56,125 nt of DNA. Source: Fragilaria crotonensis (lineage: Eukaryota > Bacillariophyta > Fragilariophyceae > Fragilariales > Fragilariaceae). Numbering within the stretch: position 1 is the stretch's first letter; each line of letters opens with the position of its first letter. The stretch spans positions 1-56,125 of the forward strand of contig JAKSYS010000401.1 of the NCBI GenBank assembly GCA_022925895.1, read 5' to 3'. The notes under the pieces are model-generated. The model was not told the origin of the DNA, searched no databases, and was given only the letters and a program-made list of their open reading frames with translations. Both the position numbers and the translations under genes were made by a program. Shown in pieces: positions 32,151 to 42,669 of the stretch.

Positions 32151-32867
32151 AAAATGGATTGTGCTAGTGTTTAGTCACCTTTGGTAGCCTCTTTCTTCTT
32201 CTCTGGCTTCTTGCCCTTCTGTTTGTCAGCGATGTACTGGGCAAAAAGCCCAACTACGAGTATTTGCACACCCACGCAATGCATATCAGAAACTACAGGT
32301 TTGGGTCAATACTTCATTGATCAGATGAATGAACTTCGACTAGAGTTCTGCCCCAGTCAAGAATATCTCGTTCTGAAATCGGCCGGTTGTGTGCTTCCTG
32401 CTAGAGAGTAGAACTTGGATAAAATGTGTCTCATCCGCTGAATCAGAGTAATTGCACTGGTTCCATAGGGTATATGGTATATGATATTGGTATCGGTCGC
32501 TGCGTCTGGCTTTCTTTGCAATGCCCTGCTAGAAATTGGAAGTGCATGTTTCTGATAGCGGAGCGGCGCCAACCGAACGATGCGTGGTGGTGATTCCGCT
32601 GACGAATAAACTAAATATTCCTTGACGTACAATTGATCGTGTCGTTCGCGACATTCTGCTACCTGAGAACTGGGGGCAGGCATCGATAGCAAATGCTTGA
32701 TCATATCCGTTCTTCGACATGGATCATCGCTTTCCTGCGGGCCCCAAGACAGTGATTTTGACTTAGCGATTCGCCATTGTCGAGAAACGCGGATCGATGT
32801 GGCTTTAGTGAATCAAACAAATGGGTGATAGACTGATATGCCACTCATTGTACCACGTGATACGGTA
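30966..32867. repeat. Segmental duplication, copy B (left part)
   Basis: This matches 16023-17976. It includes the LRR copy 3 ectodomain, the hydroxylase tail and the spacer, and breaks off at ACGGTA where the 9.3-kb element begins. The remaining matching bases resume at 42193. Confidence 0.9.
32171..32294 (-). pseudogene. 3'-end fragment of a PA/prolyl-4-hydroxylase-like gene (second copy)
   Basis: This is the same 40-codon C-terminal fragment as at 17255-17378, with the stop at 32171-32173, lying 20 bases beyond the stop of LRR copy 3. It has no upstream coding sequence and cannot make a hydroxylase. Confidence 0.85.
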
Positions 32868-32891
32868 CTAGCATAACCCATATAGTGGGAC
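32868..32891 (+). repeat. Left terminal inverted repeat (24 bp)
   Basis: It begins CTAGCATAACCC and is the exact reverse complement of 42169-42192. Similarity between the two ends stops right after base 24. Confidence 0.93.
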
Positions 32892-34791
32892 TAAAAAAAT
32901 TAATCGATACCAAAAAACCGGTCGTCAGAGGCTGACAGCACCTCAAAATGTGCAGAATTGTGAGGCGCACAAACTGGTCGAAGAAGAATGGCGAAAGGAC
33001 TGATAATCAGAAAGATATCTTTAGTCGTAGTTTTTTTTTGGATGATTTTTTTAACTCAATAGTGGGACTCGTCGTGCATTTATCGTGTTGTCAATGTTTG
33101 AAAATAATTCACGTTCCACCTTGTGCCCCCAAAAAAATTATGCTCGACTTTTGGGCATCATAACTCTTGATGAATCCAAAGATTTCCACAACCATCAACT
33201 GTAACCCCTACTGAAAATTGCAGATAAGACACTAAGCCAATGCAACAGTAGACGAGTGAGCTACTCCCTTCTATTGCAGTACCCAAGTGTCTATCTAACA
33301 TTCGTCGTTACGTAAATGACATACTGACGGCCCTAGGACATTCGACCGCAGCGCGGTCGAGGGCAAACAACTTGTTCCCTGATGGAAATCACTCACTTGT
33401 TTTGCAAATGAGCGATTTGAATACATCGGTGATGCGATATCTGCCGATGTACTTTTTGCTAGTTTCACAACAATGTCATGACGCCAACGTCATTTGTAAT
33501 ACCCTGTTATCCAGATGTTTGAGACTAAGAGTGGTCCAACATCTCTAATTTCGCAAACCATTGTGCCTGTCACTTTTGGCCAATGGCGCGCGTGCAGTTC
33601 TACCCCATGTCAATGATAACCGTGAATCGCGTTAACCATTCGACTCCAATAATTGAGATCTTTTACGATCCAATAATTGGCGATTACCCTTTTTGGATGT
33701 CTGGTACCTCGAGAGGACCAGCACCCATTCGCAAACCATTGTACCCATCATGTACGGTCAATGGAGCGCGGCTATTTCCCTTTCTTTTCAATGATCATTG
33801 CTACTAATCAAGCAAATCAGATAATCTTCATTATCATGATCCGATGCTAGCAATTACCCTAACGAATGCCTTGTACTACGAATAATCCGGAATTCATTTG
33901 GTGGCTATCGCATTCACATCTCTGTTCAACGGCGCGCGCGCCTTTTTTGACCAATGATTACTAATGAATGCACGCACTACACCAATCTCTTCTAACCACT
34001 AGAGATTTGTCGAGAGGCAGTAAACAAACGCAGCCGAACGAACTGCAAGAGAACGATGTTTGATTAACAATCCCAAAAAGCGATAAACAACCATACACTT
34101 GTCGCTCATCGTTCGTATTGCGTGATGTCGACGCCGATCTTTCCCATATTTGATATGACTTACCTATCCAACTCTAACTACGTACCATTTGCCATGTAAT
34201 GCATGTAAAGATACCAATATTTATATTGCCTCAGGATCTCTAAGTAATTTGCAATGACCCAGTAGAACCACCTTATCACTCAATCTCACTGTTTAGAGAA
34301 ATCAACGCGCCTAATTTGTCATAACTCGGAACCGGTATATAAAATTCCGAATCACTAAAATCATAAAAACCTTGGTCACACTTTCGTGTCAGACCGCGTC
34401 TTTATAAAACACAGTACCGTATATCGTAAGTTAAATCAATAACCAATTTTACCCAATACAAAGTTATCCCTACTTGCATCTGAAAGATGCCGATCGTGTG
34501 ACTAAAAACTAATTACCCTTTTCAAGAACTTATGGGTATGAACTGTATGATGGTACATAGACATGAAATGTGTCTGACAGTAGATGCAACACAAAACCTG
34601 TCAGTCATTCACAACAACGAATTTATTGGCCTTTCCCAAAGTGTTACTCAAATGAGCATTTATTAAGCTGTACAGCTTAGCTTGTGGTGTACTAGAGGGA
34701 CTGACTTCCCTTATTTCTAACATTTTAATTTAAGGATTACAATCCGTCGAATTCATCGATAAGCCTTTACACAGTAACTCTCAACTCCACG
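32892..34791. other. Non-coding left region of the 9.3-kb element
   Basis: No gene is supported over 1.9 kb. It is AT-rich and repetitive. A short hairpin (CGACCGCAGCGCGGTCG) lies near 33345-33361. Diverged repeats sharing CGCAAACCATTGT, GCGCG and ATTACCCT words occur at 33500-33980. The promoter of the gag ORF at 34792 should lie here. Confidence 0.5.
33500..33985. repeat. Degenerate tandem repeats of about 175 bp
   Basis: Three diverged units can be aligned by eye through TTCGCAAACCATTGT (33554 and 33729), a following CAATGG..GCGCG segment, and GATTACCCT/AATTACCCT words (33684 and 33852). The third unit (GGCGCGCGCG...CCAATGATTAC) is more diverged. They may be part of a terminal repeat or regulatory region. 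Confidence 0.5.
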
Positions 34792-37271
34792 ATGCCCTCT
34801 ACAACCCCATCTACGGACCCTTCGTTCCGTGACCTCGCACTCCAAGCAGCCAACTCAGCCAAGATGGTCAGCTTTGCCAACGCAACCACGCTAAACCAGG
34901 CGCATGCAGACAGGGTCAACGCAACCTTTGCTAAAACCTGCCCAACTCTCACCCGTTTCGCAACCCTATGCGACACTGGTGTTGTGAAGCAATTTGCTTT
35001 TATCTTGCATGCTTCCAAAAAGATGGCCGTCTTGTCTTGCCCTTTCCCAGCCCAAGGTCGAAACGGCGAGGAGGTATTTGCTGGGAGTCTCGGCGACTCT
35101 ATGGATTTCCCATGCCCAGTCACTATTCGGATGAAAGATGTGCGGGGTGACGTATTGAGTATCTGCGAGACTCGCGCCGAAGCCAATGCTTTCCAGCTCC
35201 CAACGTCAGAGTCAAACCCACTCGAGGAAGACGCGCCTCCAGGCGACGAGCAAGACTTCGTTGTATTGGCAACCGGCCCTGAGCGTATCGGTATCGAACT
35301 GAACGTCCCTACCAAGGAACCATGCTTCGTCGCGGTTCCAAAAGTCCTCCCAGTACCAAGCGGTGCGAAGGCATGCGCGGAGTTTAGCTCTAGCACGTCT
35401 ATCGATGACACAGAAGCCATTCCATCCGTCCCCGTCGCTAGTATGACAGCCATCTGGTATGAAGCAATGAGGTATGGCATCAGAAAGCTCGACAACTGTT
35501 CTCTCCAAGCCCGGGATGTCCTTTTTCACTACGAAAGCCTTGAGAAAGCAGAATTCACCAACGAGAATTGCAAATTGGTGTCGCATTTTACAACGATCGT
35601 TACTTACCTCAACCCGGAAGACGAACTGTACCATACAGTCACTAAGCATTTTCTTGAAGAAAAAGAGAAACTGTTGCTTATGTATGGGGCAAAGATCATT
35701 GTGGCGAACCCACCTGCTAATGCGGCACCACCGCAACTCCCATTCCAAACAAACCCCGCCAACCAGTACCTCGCAGCAATTCCCACAGGAGTAATGAACC
35801 CACCGCAGTCGGAAATGAATGTATTGCTCGAAGGATTGGCGAAGGCTATCAGCGATTCATCTTCTAAGACACTCACTGGAACGGAGCGTGAAAAAGCGTC
35901 AGAAGCCGAAGATGCAAAACGTTTCTACGGGATCTTGTTTGGCTCCGTTCGCGACGTTTTCGGAGAAGATGGCACCGCATCTAAAATGTTTGTCCATGCA
36001 ACCCTCCACCCCTTGTTTGTGCCTGTCGTGGCGGCGAACAAAAATTCCAAGGCGACAAAAGCTATGCATGAAGCTGTCGAAACCATGGCGGCGGAACTCA
36101 GCATGCAAGACAATCATTTCGCATCCGCGAGCAACTTATTCCCCCGCATGTTCGACCAGCCTCTCACCGCGGCACTCGAACCGGTCAGTGGGAGTACCAG
36201 CACACAGTGCTGAACCCAGAAGGTATCAAAACAAACTTCGGCATCCACCATCTTGCTCCGCCACGAACATGGACGACAGCATATATCACGCGCCAGCAAG
36301 GAGAACTCCAATTGACCCAACAAGAGCAAGTCGAAGAAGACAGAAGCCGCCTCCAAGCAAAGACCACAGAGCTTTACCACTCGGGATGTATGGGATCCAT
36401 ATCGGATATACACGAGATGATTGGCAATTTTATGGTCTCATGAGTGTAATCATCGACTTTGACCGTGCCAACCCGCCCTTAATTTGGACAGAGATTGCCC
36501 AATACGTCCAGATACTACGGTCAGGCGACGGCAAAGGGTTCACCAGTCGCCACCGCAACATCAAAGAAGTTATGTTCAATATCGGACAAGACGTCCAATC
36601 AATCATCGCTGGTTTTGTTTCAGAAGCAAGAAAGACGAGTTACAAGGCAGCCGTGAAAGCAGGGAATGACATATCCCCACTTATTTTTTCCATGGCACAG
36701 AACCAAGCAAACGAACTTCGAAGCAGATTCACGCTGACCGTGCTGGCAGCATCCGCAGGAACGTACAAAGATGTATCCGTCATCTACAAACTTTTCATGC
36801 CGGAACCGACAAAAGATGAAAAGGACAAGAAGAAACGAGAAGCAGGACAGGATGCTTATTCGAATTCCTCGTCGTCCGCACGTAACCGTCCGTTTGCCAC
36901 AACAGGTGGAGGCAATCATAACTCAGGATCTTCCCCTCAGCCGACTAACCGCGTGACCCCGAACGGAAGTCCAACCGCAGCAGCCTCTCTGCCAGGAAAA
37001 CTGTCTTCGTTCATACATCGCCGGCACCACAAAGTTACCCCACCCGGGTGCAATTTTCCTCACCCGACTCGTGCAAACCAATTCACAATCCTCTGTTGCA
37101 GAAGTGCTTTTGAAGGTCGCAGCTGCACCATTCCAACATGCGCCTTCTATCACTTCCCCAACCAACTAACCCAAGTTCCCCGAGACTTGAAAGATAAATT
37201 GAAAGAATGGGTGTCCAACCACAATCTTGTTTCATGGCACGCAGACGCGGCCAACTGGGCCAACCCACCAG
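34792..37271 (+). CDS. Gag-like protein of DIRS-like element B (exon 1, frameshifted)
   Basis: The first frame (34792-36213) is a mixed helical protein. Reading then uses a second frame at about 36215-36380 and a third from about 36385, so two one-base breaks are present. The C-terminal part (YTRDDWQFYGLMSVIIDFDR onwards) ends in a CCCH-type finger near 37100-37144 (C-x8-C-x4-C-x3-H; CRSAFEGRSCTIPTCAFYH). This matches the finger placement in element A and supports a Gag-like RNA-binding role. Unspliced RNA would end the protein at the TAA at 37316-37318; spliced RNA would continue into pol. Confidence 0.75.
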
Positions 37272-37387
37272 GTAATGTCCGCTCGGGCTCTCGCGCAGCA
37301 ACCAATCTCCCTCCTTAACTGCCGCCTCCAAGTATAACTAACCACAATCATATAGTACCTGTTTTCTTCCCTAATTTCCGCTTGCAG
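37272..37387 (+). other. Predicted spliceosomal intron between gag and pol of DIRS-like element B
   Basis: It begins GTAATG at 37272 and ends TTCCGCTTGCAG at 37387. An ACTAAC branch-like word lies at 37337-37342, about 45 bases before the acceptor, and the acceptor is preceded by a pyrimidine-rich run. The length is 116 bases. Splicing joins phase 1 to phase 1 (G plus AT gives an Asp codon), removes the in-frame TAA at 37316 and opens a frame of about 160 codons downstream. Confidence 0.75.
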
Positions 37388-39557
37388 ATACCACCAACAT
37401 CATACAATCGCAAACCACAGAACCCTTTGCCGACGAACGTGCTGCACAAAAGGATTGTCCACTCACCACCATGTTACGGTCGGATGCGGGGGGGAAACCC
37501 CCAATCCACCAAAACGTGACGAAAATCGGCCCAGATCCAAGCTCCACCGGCCCGAACACAATGCCCCATTCGGATCGAAGCGCCGTGACCAACACCGCCA
37601 GCGAAGACACAGTACCGGTCACGTCCGAATATTTGCAGACTATGACACCGACTCTCGATTCAACAGGCATTGTTAACGAGGCTATGTGCCTCACAAACTT
37701 AAGCGACAACTGGACGCAAGGCAAGCTGACGTCAAAACGTTTGGACACCTTTGCCAAAGTTGCCCTTCCGTCAACTGTGCAAATTCAACTCGCCCAACCC
37801 TTTGGTAAGGACTCCTCACTCATTCCTTTTACGCGCAAAAATGTTTTCGTCATGTCTTGCTACCTGTTTTAAAAAGTGGTTTTTTATCGTGTCGTGCCAC
37901 AAAGTACCTCGAAAAGGCATCTCGGCGAGTGCGACAGCTCCAGATGATGCGAAAGAAATACGACGCCGTCGACTTCTTACCTTTGCAAGGATTCCAAGAG
38001 GATTGGGAATCAACAACAACCATTCGTACCGATTGGAAGTCAATGACGTCGGCATGTCTACTTCACTTTAACGGAGATGTAGCGACAATGGTGCGATGGA
38101 TCGGAGGGCCACATGTTAACGCACACCTTGACATCCCCGCAATCCTCGCAAAACTTAAGTTGATTGTCGACCCTGACATCTATGCTGACGTAAGTCGTAT
38201 ACTTTTGCTGGGAGCACCAGCACGGTGTAATTCGTCAGCGACGGAAGAGAACTTCCAAGCGTATCTGCAATACGGCAATCATAAATCCGTGACGAATAAC
38301 CAACAAGTGTATGCCTCAACGATTGTGAAGCAAAACAAACGGGGACTCACCCTAATTATGGACCCGCAACTCATCCACTTCGCATTAGATGCTCACTTGT
38401 CGCCACAAGGTCTCGTCGACGTCCTTCATCCCAGACGAAAGCCTAGACCGTTGTCCGACAGCAGCTTCCGACCTTGGCCAGGAGCAATGGCCATTAATGA
38501 TTGGACGAGCAAAAAGAACGAGCCGCAACTCCATTTTGCCAAGTCATTTTTGAACTTCTGCGTGTGGCAATGGAATCTCGCCATCACTTACCCAACCCAT
38601 GACCGCCATACTGGTGATGACGACGTTCAATGTGCATTCCCACGTCTAAAATATCACCCCCAGTTAGTTGCAATGCACAGTTCCATTTCCAATCACACAT
38701 TGGTCATGAACACAGGACTTACCTTCGGTGACAACACAAGCCCCTCCAACTGGGAACCAATTGCGAGGGCCCGCCAACAACTCGCGCAACACTACTGGCT
38801 CCACCAGCCGGACATGGTCCAAGAACGAGCAAAGAAGTACCTCCCAACATTCAAGTTTGCCCCACCAGCAACCGAAGTCGAGAAAGCCGCATTTGCTATA
38901 GCAATCCCAGACTCCATAAATACAGGAGTTATGGATGAGAATGGAAGCCGTCGGGCGCCAACATACGACCACCACGTTGATGACAATATGTACGGTGACA
39001 TATCTGACTTCATGCCTCTCGCGGCAGCAGCAAGCGTTATAGCCTTGTATGAAATCCTGGGATATCCTGATGGAAGAATCCCCGACCCAATATCGTGGGA
39101 CAAATTTGCAACTGTTCATGGGCACATAAGGAGAGTGGTCGGGTGGGATTTCAATACCCGCGACCTCACATTTGCACTTCCCGATGACAAGAGGGAAGCA
39201 ATTCTGGTAACACTCGAGGATTGGAGCACAAAAACATCATGCACTCTAGTCGAAGCTGCCGAATTGCATGGGACACTTGCCGATGCATCTCGAGCAAACA
39301 GAAAAGGTCGTGCAATGTTCTTTGGATTTCAAAACGCATTGCGCCGAACCATTCGGGAACGATACCACAAAGTAAAGGGGTACTACTCGCGCCAATCCAA
39401 ACGCAAGTACCTGTCCCAACAACTCCCACAGCACTTGCATCATCGCCTGGACTCACTGATTGCTCGAGACATGGCTGCACTCATATGGCGAACGAAAACA
39501 ATTCTCCCAGTTCCTGCGTCAGCCCGCTTCGAACTCCAAAACCTTCGATCCCTTTAG
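37388..39557 (+). CDS. Reverse transcriptase of DIRS-like element B
   Basis: The first part (37388-37872) is a linker read only if the intron is spliced. A second donor-like GTAAGG at 37805 and a change of frame before 37905 suggest another intron or an indel. The main frame (37857-39557) has RT motifs: RHTGDDDVQCAFPRLKYHP (palm Asp near 38620), FGDNTSPSNWEP, and YDHHVDDNMYGD with the catalytic pair at 38979-38984, followed by a thumb and connection region. The motif spacing parallels element A. The frame ends at 39557, where RNase H continues in another frame. Confidence 0.85.
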
Positions 39558-40249
39558 CTGACAAGAACCGGCCATGGTCCATTAATATCGGGCACGTAAT
39601 CCCTCGCGACGCGCAGTTCACTAGCCTTGGCGATGCATGTGGGATCGGAGGCGGAGCGTACTGCCACGAACTCCGTTATTGGTTCGATATAGTGTGGTCG
39701 GAACAAACCCACCAACGATTCCAAAGCGGCCAGGTCCATATCAACGTCCTCGAGTTTATTGTTGTCTTAATCCAACTCGCTGCAGCGATCACGAGGCACG
39801 AAAACGGATTCCAATTTGACGGACAATATATCCGCCCCCTCCACAAGCTGTTGATTCGGTCGGACAACTCGCCATCGTGTAACTGGGCACACAAAGCGTC
39901 GGCAAAATCAGAGAGAGGGCAACTTTTCGTCAGTATATATGCTGACATGATCGAGCGAACCGAGCTCACAGTTGATTGTACCCACATCGCGGGAACCGAT
40001 AACGACCTCGCTGATTTTATTTCGCGACCCCTCCCCGATCCCATCACTCACATTGCCCGATGCCAACAGATATTTCTAAAGGAGCCGAGGCTGCAGTCTT
40101 ACTGCTTTTTCCGGCCTCATCCCGAGCTCTTATCATGCCTGGTGTCCAGGCTGTCCACCGTACATTGGCAAGCAAGCCCGCCTCTCCCAAAGTCGCTCGG
40201 ACGATTCGAAACCGCCGACTCCATTACCTCTTGTTCTGTTATCATATGA
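39520..40249 (+). CDS. RNase H of DIRS-like element B
   Basis: The frame shows the RNase H residues in order: SLGDACGIGGGAYC (Asp), HINVLEFIVVLIQL (Glu), LIRSDNSPSCNW (Asp) and HIAGTDNDLADFIS (Asp). It overlaps the RT frame and continues it after one frame change near 39520, and ends at 40249 just before the recombinase frame. One polyprotein is likely. It degrades the RNA strand of the hybrid during reverse transcription. Confidence 0.87.
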
Positions 40250-40262
40250 AGATGACGGACGA

Positions 40263-41297
40263 TTGGCTTCTCGAAAACCAGCCGCAAGAAAGGGCAAATT
40301 TCCAACTGGCAATGTATGCCACTCACCTGGCGACGGATCAACGTTGCACTGCCGTGCTATCAAGTCGAGCACGATCGCAAGTTACTTACATGATATTGCA
40401 ACGTTCTTAGGACGTTTCCGACCAATTGACCCCCGGTTTGTTTCAGCGGCCGATACAACTTTGGCACCTGCTATCGCAAAGGTACTCGCCGAACAACGAC
40501 GATGGGAAACGGTCCCAAATCGACGTGAACCATTTACGGTCGAAATGCATCTCGCCATCGCCAACCTGTCAAGTTCCCATGAGGATGATTGTTGTCTGAA
40601 CGCCGCCATGGTAAACTGGACACTGTGTAACCTTTATGCGGGTTGCCGAGGCATTGAATGGGCACAGACACAGCTCATCCACAAGCCCGTCAACAAGTTC
40701 CACATGAATCGTTTCAAAAACGCATACGCGTTCACGCTGTCCGACGTTCTATGTTTCACAGAAAATTCAGGCCCCCTAACATTCGCGCAAGCACTGGCTC
40801 ACCCGCTCACAGTCGGGAAACTCAAACTCCGATTCGAAGAACAAAAAAATGGCCAAAACGGAGAGTGGAAATTATTCACCAAAAACCACAGCAATCCGCA
40901 CCTCTGTTTTGTCATGCATTTCATGCGCATACTTGCGAGGCATAAACGCCTGACCAATGCATCGCCAACCCAACCTTTGAGTGTCTACCGAGGCACGGAC
41001 GGAACAGTCTTTAATATCACAACAGTCGACATCGACGTGACGCTCCGACACGCAGCCGCTACCGTGTATAAACTTGACCCTGTCACCCACCACGCTACTC
41101 TTAGTCTATGGTCCAGTCACTCACTACGCGTCGGTGCATGTACCCTATTGTATTCAAAAGGGTTTAGTGAGATGGAAATCAAGTATTTGTTGCGGTGGAA
41201 AAGCAATGCATTCATGACTTACCTGCGCAATCTGGTTCACCTCCCGCCGTCAAACGACGCGGTGAACGACACAAGCGAAATACCTAATTTTGTGTAA
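40263..41297 (+). CDS. Tyrosine recombinase of DIRS-like element B
   Basis: The frame has 344 codons. An N-terminal SAM-like helical region starts near SSTIASYLHDIATFLG. The catalytic domain carries Arg in LYAGCRGIEW (codon 40647-40649), HSLR (His 41118-41120, Arg 41127-41129) and LLRWKSNAFMTYL with the Tyr at 41220-41222. All key residues are present and the catalytic half is open, so this is the best preserved of the three recombinases in the window. It would insert a circular cDNA. The start is uncertain because it follows RNase H with a frame change. Confidence 0.88.
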   Translation: MASRKPAARKGKFPTGNVCHSPGDGSTLHCRAIKSSTIASYLHDIATFLGRFRPIDPRFVSAADTTLAPAIAKVLAEQRRWETVPNRREPFTVEMHLAIANLSSSHEDDCCLNAAMVNWTLCNLYAGCRGIEWAQTQLIHKPVNKFHMNRFKNAYAFTLSDVLCFTENSGPLTFAQALAHPLTVGKLKLRFEEQKNGQNGEWKLFTKNHSNPHLCFVMHFMRILARHKRLTNASPTQPLSVYRGTDGTVFNITTVDIDVTLRHAAATVYKLDPVTHHATLSLWSSHSLRVGACTLLYSKGFSEMEIKYLLRWKSNAFMTYLRNLVHLPPSNDAVNDTSEIPNFV

Positions 41298-42168
41298 TCA
41301 GATTTACCCTTTCGGGTAGCGTTCGCATGTGTATTAACATTCCCGAGCAAGCAGAGCCACCTCGGTGCCCACACCATGTGTTGTAATTAGCCCGACGAGC
41401 GCATCCGCCTTGCCTGCATGCCGCAAGGTCCAGCGTTAGTCTACACTGAATTATCGAATTGAGAAGCGAACATCACACATATGACATATGAAAACGTATG
41501 TCAAAAATCATAACGCATGCCCACCAAAACGGTACATACGCCTAAGTCGGCGAGCGTGCAAACGCGCTAGTGTACCGACACACAATATCATTTTACATGT
41601 CTGTCTTGTTGTCTTACTAATAAAAAACGAGTTTTAGCAACCCAACTGTTTAAACCATGTTAGATGCTTGTTACGTTGGCGTGCAAAACGCAATTATAAC
41701 AACCCGACTGAAACACAGAATATTTTTTTTTTTTTTTCCGGCTGTCTGCCGCCGCACGATATGGCCCCCAACCCTGCGCTACACTGCGTATACCAGCGTC
41801 AGCAGACGACACGGGCAGGCCAGTGCTTTAGTGAACCATCCGGGAATCCGTTGGACTCCTCGGATACTCTAAAATCGTCATAGTCACTACGTTTTTTTGC
41901 CCACTATGCTACTGTCACTACGTCATATTCGTAGAAGAAGTACACATACGACAGTACCATGAATGCTCCATACGTAGTTGCTATGTGGTTACACTATTGC
42001 ACAGCCATACCGTTCGACAGTGCAGTACAGCTGAGGCGACTTCTGGGAATCCATAGGATTCACTGTTAACTACCGTTCTTAAGTAGCACAATCACCAGCC
42101 TTCAGGGATGAATTAAATGTGAAAACGACAATTTTGTTTGGTGTCCCACTACTCTTTGAAAAAAACCC
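41298..42168. other. Non-coding right region of the 9.3-kb element
   Basis: No gene is supported. A T-run of about 16 lies near 41720. A small inverted word (TTACCCTTTCGGGTAG) lies right after the recombinase stop. The word GTCCCACTA near 42143 repeats part of the terminal inverted repeat. I found no internal complementary region by eye. Confidence 0.5.
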
Positions 42169-42192
42169 GTCCCACTATATGGGTTATGCTAG
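42169..42192 (-). repeat. Right terminal inverted repeat (24 bp)
   Basis: It ends GGGTTATGCTAG and is the reverse complement of 32868-32891. TA follows at 42193-42194. Confidence 0.93.
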
Positions 42193-42257
42193 TACCAGAG
42201 GACCGAAATCTAGTAGGGCTTAGTACGGTGAACGTGCACGCGTTCAAATTTATCAGT
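42193..42257. repeat. Segmental duplication, copy B (right part)
   Basis: This matches 17975-18042, with a three-base difference in the AGTAGTAGGG run. It is the continuation of 30966-32867 after the 9.3-kb insertion. Confidence 0.9.
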
Positions 42258-42669
42258 ATTTTACAGAACGTCGTAATATTAAGCCGCGTTATTAGGCCCA
42301 TCCTTATCGAGAGCAAAAACTGGGTTGCAAAACTGACCTCCAACTTTTTTTTTCAACTTTGTCCACTTCCCGTCCTTATCGACGCCAGACAAAAAAGTGC
42401 CTTTTTCCGGGTGCTTTGAGACGTCACCCCTTGTTTCCTTGTGAATTCGTTTTCGAGTAGTAGATTGTATGGCATACATGCCTCCAACAATGGAGCGAAT
42501 TTGATGAAATCATTGTCGACGACCATGGTGCCAACAGCTATAAAGAAGAAGACAACTGGAAAGAGATTGGAGCCTCTTAAGTTTGTGGGTGGTTCCAAGT
42601 TTATGAAGGAATTGCAGAGGACCGTATTTTTTGCAGCCTATGAATCAGTCGTATTCTCTTCTGGGAATG

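Larger units (their letters stand above)
32868..42192. mobile_element. 9.3-kb element with 24-bp terminal inverted repeats at a TA site
   Basis: The interval is bounded by perfect 24-bp inverted repeats and flanked by TA on each side. The duplicate spacer at 17971-17983 shows the site before insertion (ACGGTACCAGAGG), so the ends are exact and the target gained a second TA. The short word TAGTGGGAC recurs inside the left end near 33060 and, inverted, inside the right end near 42143. Within it lies DIRS-like element B. Either the inverted repeats are the ends of that element, or a TA-targeting DNA transposon hosts a nested DIRS-like insertion. No transposase gene is visible outside the DIRS-like ORFs. 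Confidence 0.88.

Noticed and set aside
33340-33365. GC-rich hairpin as a terminator
   Set aside because: There is no upstream gene on either strand and rho-independent terminators do not apply in a eukaryotic nucleus.
41298-42168. Internal complementary region of DIRS-like element B
   Set aside because: I looked for sequence complementary to both element ends and found only the short word GTCCCACTA, which is too short to support the call.
42279-42598. Minus-strand frames with protein-like sequence (HPEKGTFLSGVDKDGKW)
   Set aside because: They look plausible over short stretches but need a frame change, have no recognised domain, and compete with plus-strand frames. Not enough to call a gene.
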